Positions 10,400-19,928 of a DNA stretch of 64,000 nt are shown in pieces (position 1 is the stretch's first letter; the number at the start of each line of letters is the position of its first letter). This stretch comes from Microstegium vimineum (taxonomy: Eukaryota; Streptophyta; Magnoliopsida; Poales; Poaceae). The notes below the pieces were generated by a model that was given only the letters and a program-made list of their open reading frames with translations, was not told the DNA's origin and ran no database searches. A program made the translations under genes and the position numbers. The stretch is taken from the NCBI GenBank assembly GCA_022036555.1, contig CM039126.1, forward strand, positions 3,436,676 to 3,500,675. Reading direction: 5' to 3'.

Positions 10400-11896
10400 A
10401 TGGACGTCGGTGGATCGAGTCGTGGAGGAGGAAAGAGGCCAAGGTCCAAGGCTCGTACTCCCTTGGCCGATGATGGGTTAAATCCCAGGCGGAGGATAGC
10501 TCAAGAGGAGGCTTTGCAAAGGGCAGGGAGAACAATCAGAGATGATGTGTGCCCTATGACACCTCTAGACTTGGGTCTTTTCAATGTTTTTCACCTTGTG
10601 GAGCATCCTGAGGAGGTGCTAGTCAGAGACCCTCAGGACACTCCTGGCAGAGTCAGAGCAATCTATAAAAATTAGTGGAGGACAGTCCAGGAGCAGAGGG
10701 CCTTCAATCCCTATAATGAGCCAAAGGACATGAGTGTGGATTACAGGTTTTGGAATGTTTTCCATTCTGACTATTACACCACAGTCCTTCAAGCTGATAA
10801 TCCCAAGATCATAAAGATGAAATATATTGATTGGGAGCACTTGGAGCTCAAAAGGGATCCTGTGTTTGGCATGTATCACTGGATGGGTTTCTAAAATGGC
10901 TGGAACACTGAGATCATCTACCAGTTCTACTCCACTTACTATCTTGACAGGGAGAACTTTGTGATACACTGGATGACAGAGGGCAAACACTATAAGTTGG
11001 ACTATGTGACTTTTGCCCGTCTCCTAGGCTTTGGAAAGGATGACAGGGAGTGCATGAACATTCATGATGAGAGAGGCTTGACCAATGAGGAGATCTCACA
11101 ACTTTACATTGAGCCTCATAAGGCAGATGGTCTGGTGAAAGGTTTGAGGAGTAAGTATTATATCTTGAACAACCTCTTCAGGACCACTCTCTATCCCAAG
11201 ATGGGATCTGCTTCAAATCTCTATGCTACATCCAAGAATGTGCTTAGGAGAATGAGAGGTGGAGCACCACCATTCTCAGTGGCTTGGTTTTTGTGGGATG
11301 AGATATGCATTGCAGCAGAGGATGCCAGAAAGGGGCTTCCCTATGCCCCCTATCTGATGTTTATCATTGAGATAGTGACTGACCGGATCTACAACAAGGA
11401 TACAACTCATGAGCCTTTCAGGGCAGAGAAGGTCATTCACTCCTCTGCAGTTCAGGAGGTGAACACTCCCCCCAGAGAGAGCACTAGGGCAGACCCAGAC
11501 TACCCTGAGTCTTCCAGCAGAGCAGCTAGCAGAGGCAGGAAGAAGGGTAAGTTTGGCAGGTTGTTAAAGAAGATTCTTGCTGGCATCTGCTATGCCAATG
11601 ACCATGCTTACCAGACTAGGCTGGAGATCAGGCAGCTCAGACAGGAGCAGGGCCTCAGTCAGATTCCTCCACCTACACCACCACCACAGCTCAGTGAGGA
11701 GTCTACTTATGATGGTGATGACTCTGAGGATGAGGAGGATGATGTGGAGGAGGAAATTCAGCAGCCCCAGACTAGGAGATTGAGCAAGAGGGCCTCAGCT
11801 CCTGGTATGCACTTCTCTTCAGCCCCAGATGATGATGAGGAGGAAGATGAAGATGCAGATGATGATGATGAGGATGACATGGATGAGGATGACTAG
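10400..11896 (+). pseudogene. Third ORF of SIRE-type Copia element (plant transposon protein domain, acidic tail), two in-frame stops
   Basis: A single frame begins ATGGACG at 10400 and ends at TAG 11894-11896, interrupted by TAG at 10673-10675 and TAA at 10892-10894. The N-terminus is basic and Gly/Arg-rich. The middle (residues 90-340) has the helical region HYKLDYVTFARLLGFG and FRTTLYPKMGSASNLY, which resembles the 'putative plant transposon protein' domain found in ATHILA ORF1 and in extra ORFs of many grass retrotransposons. The tail is a long Asp/Glu run. No signal peptide or membrane segment is seen, so it does not look like an envelope protein. Role unknown. The family link is from motif memory, not a search. 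Confidence 0.6.
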
Positions 11897-12541
11897 CTTG
11901 TATTCTCTTCTTCTTTGTTCTTTTCTCTTTTTGGTGACTTGTTGCCAAAAGGGGAGAATTACTAAGTGAAGGGGGTATAACAAATCTTTGATGATCATGG
12001 AGAAGCAGAGGAGCAGCGACTGCTAGTTATCTTAGCTTTTCAGTTTTTAGTTTGATAGATGAGAGAGCAACATGCAAAACTATTTTATTTTGTAATATTA
12101 TCACTTAAGTACTTTATTTGTGTCATTTGAGGACATGTACTCTCTCATATATATCATGCTTGTCTTAGTGTGCATTTAGGTTTTATTTATATCTCGTTGT
12201 GTGGCCGTACTTGAGCTTCTGCAGGGTTGCTGGTTGCAGCCAGGCCGGCAGTGCCGGCCTGCTCAACAACAGCCCCTCTGATTCTTTTTGAGACAGATTT
12301 ATATGCATCACGTATATTCTTGTGACACCTTTTTCAGCACCCCACAACAGTCATGGATGTAGGGGAGCCCTATTTTACTCCAATGTGTGAACTTTGGCCT
12401 TTTATGCCAAATTTGGAAATTCAAATTCTCACTCACATATTTAGGGGGAGCTCCTACACCCATGACTTGCATTGTCTCAGATTATACTTCACTTTTGTAA
12501 GCTCTAAGTGTGTTGTCATCAATCACCAAAAAGGGGGAGAT
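11897..12541 (+). other. 3' untranslated region and polypurine tract of Copia element
   Basis: No gene is seen. One palindromic GC unit lies at 12245-12257. The run AAAAAGGGGGAGA (12528-12540) directly before the 3' LTR is the polypurine tract that primes plus-strand synthesis. Confidence 0.8.
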
Positions 12542-13844
12542 TGAAAGTGTAATCAAGCCTAAGTGGGTTTTGGTGACATGACAACGCAATTAGAGAACTA
12601 ATGAGACTTTACAAGTATGACAAGCAGGTTAAACTTAAGGAGGTGGATGAACTGGTTGGTGGACCCCTCCAATTATAAAAGTGCATGGCAACAAGCTCAA
12701 AGGAGTTTAAATTCTTTCATACTTTAAATTTGAGTTAGGTATGTCGTACTATTAAGAGGGATTCAACATGCATGCCAACAAGTGAACCAAATGCATCTAT
12801 CATTGAACATCACACCTCCACATACATAGAAGACAAATCAGTCAACTATATTGAAGATCATTCCTTGCTGGTTCTGCCAGGCCGGCAGTGCCGGGCCTTT
12901 GGGCCTGTAGTGCCGGGCAGGCCGTCAGTGCCGGGCTACAGGCCAGCACTGCCGCGACTTGTTCTGCCCGTTGGCAGTGAGGGGTACTTAAACACCTCCT
13001 CATTTCCCCCCAACGGCTAGTTCTGCCACTCACTCATTCACACTTCGCAGAAACAGAAAGAGAAGCTCCTTTCTTGCTCCCACTTCTCCCTTGGTGCTCT
13101 CTCTCCTTCTCTCCCACTTTGATTTCAATCATTCTTGAGAGATTGAGCCTCCAAGCTTTGAGAAGAAGCTTCTCTCTCGGATCTTCAACTCGTACAAGCA
13201 TTTGGTTCGCGTGGTGGTCGACGGTTTGAGTTTGTTACTCTTGGAGCTTTGCTCTTAGCCGGCTAGGCGTCGCCCTTGAGCTTGTCAACTTGTGTGGCAG
13301 CCAAGGGAGGTTTGTAAAATCATCATATTGCTAATACATTGCCCCTCATCTCAAGAGTTCATTCTCTTGACTTGAGACCGAGGAAAGAGCTAGCCTTGTG
13401 TGGCGCGCTTGAGCCTTGTGTGGCACACCTCAACAACGTGGACGTAGGCAAGCCTTGGTGGCGAGCTGAACTACGGGATAAATCCTTGTGTCATCGTGTG
13501 CTTGTTACTTTACTTTGTTATATATTGTGTGCAAGGTGATTTTTAGGGTTTGGACCCGATCTACTCCAAGGGTGTGTTGCTACCACTTTCAAGTGGTGCT
13601 AGTGGTTTCCTACACCTCTAGAAAGGTTTTGATTCAGCCACAATTCACATTCAATCTTTACTTTTTAAATTGTGTTGAAAACTGTTTAGGTGACCAGCAC
13701 TGCTGCTCTCAGCCCAGCAGTGCCGGTCACCCCGGCAGTGCCGGCCCTGAGCCCGACAGTGCCGGCCTGTGACTGACAGCAAGTGTCAAGTTGATTTTTA
13801 AACAGGTCTATTCATCCCCCCTCTAGGCCAATCAGGTCCTTACA
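12542..13844 (+). repeat. 3' LTR of the SIRE-type Copia element
   Basis: It starts TGAAAGTGTAATCAAGCC and ends CCTTACA, 1303 bp, 60 bp longer than the 5' LTR. Most of the excess is extra palindromic GC units near 12885-12955 and at 13718-13745. Confidence 0.92.
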
Positions 13845-13849
13845 ATTCC

Positions 13850-14340
13850 AGACTAAGGGCACCGACGACTTTTCGCACAGTCGTTATCCTCCGTTACGAG
13901 CCATTTCAGACGGAATGGTTCAGAGGGAAAAGTCGAAAAACACGCTGGCACAGAGGTACAAATCAATCTTTCAGGGGCACAGAGAAATTGACCATCTTTC
14001 ATAATGGCATAGCGGAAAAAGACTATAAATATCTATGTTTATCCGTCTACAGCTAGAAATCCTGATCCAATTAGATCTCATGAGCAAATTAAATAGGAAT
14101 CCTAATCCAATATCCTACTATCATGATCGAGAGGATGAATAGAAACTTGTTGACGGTGTTGCATGTATTGGAGTTGAAGTCCAGCGGTGACACGATTAAT
14201 TTGCTGAAGGTAAGCAAGTAGCTTAGATTTGTTAATTCTTTTTTTTTTTGGCAACATGTGTGCATGATATGATGAAGATGTACAGGCAAGCAAAAGAGTT
14301 AACTCTAGGCATACGTGGAACCAAACAAACTCTATCTGTA
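13850..14340. other. Probable 5' terminal part of the MULE, then unique DNA
   Basis: This continues the sequence interrupted by the Copia insertion: 13850 joins directly to 1972. No coding potential is seen. The MULE terminal inverted repeat should lie somewhere here, but its partner is left of the window, so the end cannot be fixed. Confidence 0.35.
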
Positions 14341-15376
14341 TTATGTTTTTTTTCGTGAGATATATGTCTTATGTTTCAAGATGGATTTTTGAGCCACTTC
14401 CAATCAATCCCAAGCGCATGCAAAGCCGAGAGGAACCGAGACCGTCACGTGTGGCTCTGCCCTGCTCTAATTCCTAGCTTGATGACATCACATGACATCA
14501 TGGATACATTTTATGGTTGTTTTGCTTTAAAAGAAACAAATTCAAAATATACTAAAAATACTGGTAATTGTAAATTCAGTGAACAAACTATACAATTATA
14601 TATACACAAATAAATGTTTTTTCTTCTTTCTAATACAAGTTCTATGTAAAAATATTATTTTTTTTCCGTTGCAACGCACAGACATATTTGCTATATCTAT
14701 ATCTATACATATACCTACATAATCTATATACCTAATAACAAAGAGGCAAAATTTCTAGCTTTTTTTTCGTTCATCCATTCTCTTTAGATCTTGTCTCCCT
14801 CTAACTACCGCACACTGAAGAGTTTTGTCGTCCGGACTTATATATATATAACCAGTGCTCATATACGAGTTAGAATAATTCTTATCTAGCACGATACAGA
14901 GTTCGATTACAAATAGAGTTTATTAATATAACCTTAAAAGCTAAGAGTTTTAATTGTAATCCAAATAGAACTCTAATTCCTATATCCTATTATAAAACAC
15001 GTAAGACTTTCAATTAACTTAAAATTCTAATAAAATAGAAATATGATAATAAAAATAGAATTAAGCATTACGAAACACGTAGACTTCCATGTAACGTGAG
15101 AAGAAATTCTAATCCAAATAGAAATAGAATAATAAAAATATAAATTAAGCAATCTCGCATCATTGGTACTAATAGTAAACATAAGAGCTTCAAATTAAAT
15201 TTAAAAGGACACCCCATTGACAGGCATGGTTAAGCACATATAATTAAATAAATAATCAAACACGTAAGATATTTTTAAAATAGAAATCTTATCATGACCG
15301 TGTACGGGTCGGCACAACATTAAAGTCGAGAGATAAAAATTAATTGTCGTTGCAACGCACGAGCATATATTTGCTA
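14341..15376 (+). mobile_element. Two tandem Helitron-like non-autonomous fragments
   Basis: The terminal motif CGTTGCAACGCAC...CATATTTGCTA occurs at about 14669-14694 (ending CTAT) and again at about 15346-15376 (ending GCTAG|TT). Each begins with the palindrome CGTTGCAACG and ends near CTAG, matching the hairpin-plus-CTRR 3' end of Helitrons. The second unit begins with a TCTATATCTATAC-type AT-rich start at about 14694, immediately after the first ends. The interior is AT-rich and non-coding. Assignment rests on the ends alone. Confidence 0.4.
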
Positions 15377-15384
15377 GTTAAAAC

Positions 15385-16118
15385 TAATTTGCGAGACGAA
15401 TCTATATAGTCTAATTATAATATGATTTAATAATATGATGCTACAGTAAATAAGTGTTAATTATAGATTAATTAGGCTCAATAAAAAGTATTTCATGAAT
15501 TAGCTACGACAATATAGTGCTACAGTAAACAAGTTGTTGGATTCGGCACGAAGCGCCCCGCGCGGACGACCACACCGGTGGCCACCCTCAACCCCGCGTC
15601 TCTCTGTGATCGACGTCCTGGGCTCCTGGCCTCGTCCATGGCCTCGAGCTCCTGGCCTCGAGCGCCACTGTCCTTCCTTTTCTTTGTCTGCGGGGCGCTT
15701 CGTGCCGAATCCGGCGACTAAAAACTGTTGCTTTTTGGAAACCGTGAAAAAAAACCATTCTCTAACACTTTCAATACTTTTTAGAGAAAAACTTAATGAT
15801 TTGAGGACAAAATTTTTAAAATTCTTGAAGATGCTCCGTGGACGCAGATAGGAGTCCAGGCCACGATGAAAACATGGAAGAAGCAATCATCTCAGGCTGA
15901 TCTGGGGACTAAAGTTTAGTTCTCGTTACAACGAATATTCGTATACTCACTAGGAGGATTAAATATGAGTTAATTATATAAACTAATTATAGAAGTTGTG
16001 ACTAATTCATAAAGCATTTTTTAAACATAATTAATCTATTATTATCACTTATTTATTGTAACACTATATTATCGACTCATAGACTAATTACGCTTAATAG
16101 GTTTATCTCGCAAATCGA
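15385..16118. repeat. Inverted pair of MITE-like units (fold-back), split by a smaller TIR insert
   Basis: The left arm (about 15385-15507) begins AACTAATTTGCGAGACGAAT and contains ATAGATTAATTAGGC. The right arm (about 16001-16118) is its imperfect reverse complement, containing TTTATCTCGCAAATCGATT. The sequence resembles a very common grass DNA-transposon MITE. The ~490-bp centre contains the small element at 15539-15712. Confidence 0.6.
15539..15712. mobile_element. 174-bp GC-rich element with perfect 23-bp terminal inverted repeats
   Basis: The first 23 bases (15539-15561, starting GGATTCGGCACGAAGCG) and the last 23 (15690-15712) are exact reverse complements. Base composition is strongly GC-rich against very AT-rich flanks, which marks it as an insertion. 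It has no ORF of its own to support. Family not recognised. Confidence 0.5.
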
Positions 16119-16215
16119 TTCTAATTTGTGTAATTAGTTTTATAATTAGTCTATATTAAATAATCTAAATTAGTGTCAAACATAGATGGGATATAGACTG
16201 AAGTTTAGTCGTCAA

Positions 16216-19200
16216 ATTAAATATTTGAGAAAATGACGCTATTATATATTGGACATCCACTCTTTTACTTTTCATCTCTCGTGATTAATTGAGCCGCGTA
16301 GCCTGACAGGGTCGGAACAGGGAGCCCAAGCCCACATGCGTGCGATCACAAGTGGACGGAGATCCTTCTCCAACTGCACTCTGCTGTTGCCGAAGCAAAC
16401 TGCAGACGATCTCGTTCCGTTCCGACCCACACCTCAAGTGAGCCCATACCGTTGGTTCCTCCCATTTCAACTTTGTTGCCAAAAGGACAATGCATGCACT
16501 TGACAAGAAAGCATTTGCCGATTTCAGTACTATTTGACGAAGAACAAAGGCATGCACAGTTGGACATTGTTACCAGCACTCCCAAAAGCTACGGTGAAGA
16601 CAGAAGAGAATGCAAACTTTCCAGGTACTTTCAGTTTCCAGTGCACAAGAAATAAATTTAAAACCGGATGGATTACTTTTAAATACGATTTAAGAAGGGA
16701 TTTTAAAAAAATCCAAAAAGAACCAGTGAGGAAAAGAAAAGAAAAGCAGAGCTACAGTGTGTGTGAAATTTCTCCGTCCCAGTTCTTCCTCCTTCCGGTT
16801 CCGGATGCGGATGCGCGAGCAAAAGCCGCGGCAGCATCTCTCCGAATGGCAGAATCTGTCCGCCCCATCGAGAATCGCACAATCCCAGCGGTAGGAATAG
16901 GATTTGTTTACGCAGGCCAAGAACACAAAAGCAAGTACAGTACCCCTCAGTTTTAATCACGGTGCCGATCTTGTCTGCCCTGACCGCCCAGCTACTGTTG
17001 ACGAAACAAACTGGGCTGGCCTTTGTTACCGCGCTGTAGTTAGTGCACTGCTGTGACTGTGATTATCGGAGCAAAGCTGGTTTCAGTCGCGTGTGTGTGT
17101 TGGCTTTTTTGGCTGCTTGCAATGATGCTACGAGGGAGGCTACGAGCATTGGCATTTGAAATCTACTCATACGCATGGGCCGAGAGGGAAGGGGACGGGG
17201 AGTCAAGGGGGGCGTGCGGTGCGGCCTGCGCCTCCCAAAGCTTCCGTTCTGGCCGTACTTGTGCGCGTCTTTCGCGCGTCCTAACGCTCTGCAACAGACA
17301 AGACAACACCTGTTTTGTTTCTGTGGCACTCTGCATGCGGGACATTCCCACTAGACCGGCTCTACCGAGGGTTTTTTTTTCCTTCCAAAATTTGACTTTT
17401 AGAACATGAGCCAGCTATGTCATCCAGTTCGCTTGGCTTTTCAGCCGGCTTAAATCCAGTAAAAACAGTGTTTTTCTCTCATAAAAAATCAGCCAGCATT
17501 ACTTAATCGAGCCAGAACAGTGTATAATACTGCCAAATGAATAGGTCGGACTCTCATCTAAAGTTTAGGGGAGTTTAGGGGATGTTTGGGTCTAGGGGCT
17601 TAAGTTAACCAAAACCAAGCGAGATATGATCTTGCCTAAAGAAAACCAAGCGAGGTCGGGCAGTAGGGGTCTTCAGGTTGTCTGTGTTCAAAGCTTTTGT
17701 TGGTTCGGGCGGGCACGCTTGGACGGTCCATTCGACTGAGGCAAATCGAAGCAAAAAAAATCCGGGCTCATCCTTTCGTCAATGTCTTGCATGCGGCATC
17801 CATCCCCCCCAAGCAAAGGCATCAACAAAGCCCTCGGCGTCTCGTTCTCGCTCGGTGGGTGGAGTCTGTGCTGTCTGCCATTTTGTTTGTTGTTCCCAGT
17901 CTCCCAGGGAGGAGCAGCAACATTGACCCTGCACACTGCACTGCACCGGGCTGCTCATCAGTCCTGTATCCTCTCCTCTCCTCTCCTCTCCCGCCATCAG
18001 CTACTACAGCACTCTGCAGCACTCCTGACTCCTGCCACCGCCGCTTTGCTTCGGTTGGTCCTCTGCCTCTGCCTCTCCTCTGAAACTGAAAGCTCAAAGC
18101 TGGGCGTGCCGTTAGGTAGGTGCTTCAGGAACCAAACTTCAGACATCGAATGAATGCCACCACAGCCCTCGGCTCCGGTTTGAATTCGAAAAACGTACTA
18201 CAGTACACTACACCGTTGGACGCCATGCCAGTGTGCGTGCGTGTCCGTGTGTTCCTGCATCATCAGTTCATCACAGTCTGATTCGCACGCCAATGCATGC
18301 ACTCGAGAATTGACAACGACGATCTGAAGGCCGATCGATGGCAATGACACTACGATAGGATAGGCAGCAGTTTAATCAGAGAAACTTAACTTTATCCACC
18401 TTTGCTAATACTGTACTAGGAGGTTTTACAGCTAATCTACTATCACATGAGGCTTCACATGTGAGTGTGACTGTCTGACTGATGCTTTGAGAAGTTTCCT
18501 GCCGAGCTTCTTGTCTGGTGCCTAATGCTTTGCTTTCCCACGGTGGTGGAGGTGATTAATTTGCAACTCTGAGCTGATAGAGTAGTGATCTCAATAAAAG
18601 TGTGGTGTTATTGGGGCTAGGTGATCAGATTGCTATGCTAGCTGTAGTATAAAAGAAAGTTTCAGGCTTTTGATGGTTCACGGTCCCGGTGAATAGGACA
18701 CTGCTTTTACTGTCACGTGTGTGTGCGCGCACATGGTCTCTCGCCCTCCCTCCCTACAATGCCTTTTGGGGTGGTGCACCCTAACCCTGCAAGCTACAGT
18801 ACTACTACAAACAAGATGGTGCCTCCCTGAAAAATCTTATCCACACTTGGAGCTCTGTACAGAGATAATAAAGGCTGAAAGAAAGAGATAATAAATGGAG
18901 AAATAATCCGGCAGAAAGGGTAATCAATTAGCATATACTACCTGAACTCCCAATAAAGGCTGATGAAATAAAACACTAGGCAGGTCACTGTGCATCTTTG
19001 CTGAATCAGGACTCCGCCTGCAGAAGAGCTACAACAAGCTCCACCACTGCTCCCCTGCTTCACTACAAGCGGCATGTTTCTGTGTAGTTTATGCAGCACC
19101 AATTTCGTTCTATCCCATTTGATTTTGATTTTTTGCTGCCCGTGGGGATGCAATGGGGCAAAAGGTCACAGGGAATCCAAGGCTTGTGCAGTCGTCGTCC

Positions 19201-19928
19201 GTGGTCAAGATTCAAGACTACACGAGACGACGGCGATGGCTAATGGGAGTACCGTCTTTTTGTTGCAGTGCATGGCCATCGCACTAGAGGCCGCCCACTG
19301 TGTTGTGCAGGTGTGGTCCAGTCCATGGTCAGTGCCAAAGGCTCAAAGCTGAAATCTTGCAAGAGCACCGCAGGCCATCACGATGACAGATATCCAGAGG
19401 TCCAGCCGGTAAATAATAATACTGTACAATATAATGCTGAGACAAATCCCCAACATGAAATGCTTTATTACATGCGAGATCAATGCAATGTCCATGATCT
19501 ATAGTGCTACTCCAATGTCTTTTTCTTCCTTTCTTTTGGAAAAATAATCAATTTCTCTTGGCTCTGTTCAGCAAGAATTATTGAGTCTACTTCTATAACT
19601 GAAAAGTAGAACCGAAGCGAACAAAAGCAAATGTCGTGCAAGATCAGTCGACAGATAAACTTATTCAGTCAACAGATAAAACTTCGTTTGTACATGCGAA
19701 TACACTGCGTGTTTGGGTCACACACACTTTGCTTATCTCGTTCTGATCGACATACTACAGGTGAACACAGCAGGCAGAGAGGAAGAAAACAGGCTCTGCC
19801 TTTCTTTGGCTTTTGAGAGAGACGGAAAAACAGGGCTCCGCCTATACACCAGACAACCAAAAGACTAAAAACTGAAACTGAAACGGTTAGCTATGTTTTT
19901 TGGGTCTCCAGTATATACGGTTCTGCTG
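16216..19928. other. Intergenic stretch, no protein gene recognised
   Basis: Short ORFs on both strands show no family signature. A MITE-like fragment lies at about 17412-17530. A TCCTC pentanucleotide repeat is at about 17968-17992, inside a pyrimidine-rich block (17900-18110) that resembles a 5' leader and ends in a donor-like TTAG|GTAGGT near 18114. A TTTTTGTTGCAG acceptor-like site is at about 19268. The last ~100 bp before 19929 should be the 3' UTR of the IBA57-like gene. Confidence 0.4.
17412..17530. repeat. MITE-like fragment sharing AGTGTTTTTCTCTCA
   Basis: The segment with GTTCGCTTGGCTTTTCAGCC followed by ACAGTGTTTTTCTCTCA and CAGCCAGCA belongs to a MITE-like family abundant in grasses. 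A second copy is at about 55450-55540 and a weaker one at about 39985-40080. Ends are decayed. Confidence 0.4.

Larger units (their letters stand above)
2312..13770. repeat. Dispersed palindromic unit CCGGCAGTGCCGG within the Copia element
   Basis: The 13-bp unit is a perfect odd palindrome with 6-bp arms. Exact copies are at 2312-2324, 3123-3135, 5762-5774, 7639-7651 and 7660-7672 (these two on the other strand), 9705-9717 and 12245-12257. Near-exact copies lie at about 2332, 3100, 5782, 9667, 9687, 9724, 10208-10262, 12880-12950 and 13718-13765. They occur in both LTRs, the gag tail, the integrase-RT linker, the leader of the third ORF and the 3' UTR. Confidence 0.85.
1973..13844 (+). mobile_element. 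Full-length SIRE-type Ty1/Copia LTR retrotransposon with a third ORF
   Basis: The element has two long terminal repeats (1973-3215 and 12542-13844), both TG...CA, flanked by the perfect 5-bp duplication ATTCC (1968-1972 and 13845-13849). A primer site (3218-3229) complementary to initiator tRNA-Met follows the 5' LTR, and a polypurine tract precedes the 3' LTR. Order inside is gag, protease, integrase, RT, RNase H, which defines Copia. A long gag with an N-terminal coiled coil, a long gag-protease spacer and a third ORF after pol point to the SIRE/Maximus lineage. Several stops and frameshifts mean it is not autonomous. It landed about 0.2 kb upstream of the GRF gene of the MULE. Confidence 0.92.

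Noticed and set aside
10400..11896. Third Copia ORF as an envelope gene
   Set aside because: No signal peptide, membrane segment or Cys-rich ectodomain is seen; the domain resembles a plant transposon protein instead.
15541..15555. ATTCGGCACGA resembles the EcoRI adaptor of common cDNA libraries
   Set aside because: Only 11 bases match, the motif occurs twice as part of a longer perfect inverted repeat, and the flanks are genomic MITE DNA, so chance is likelier than vector contamination.
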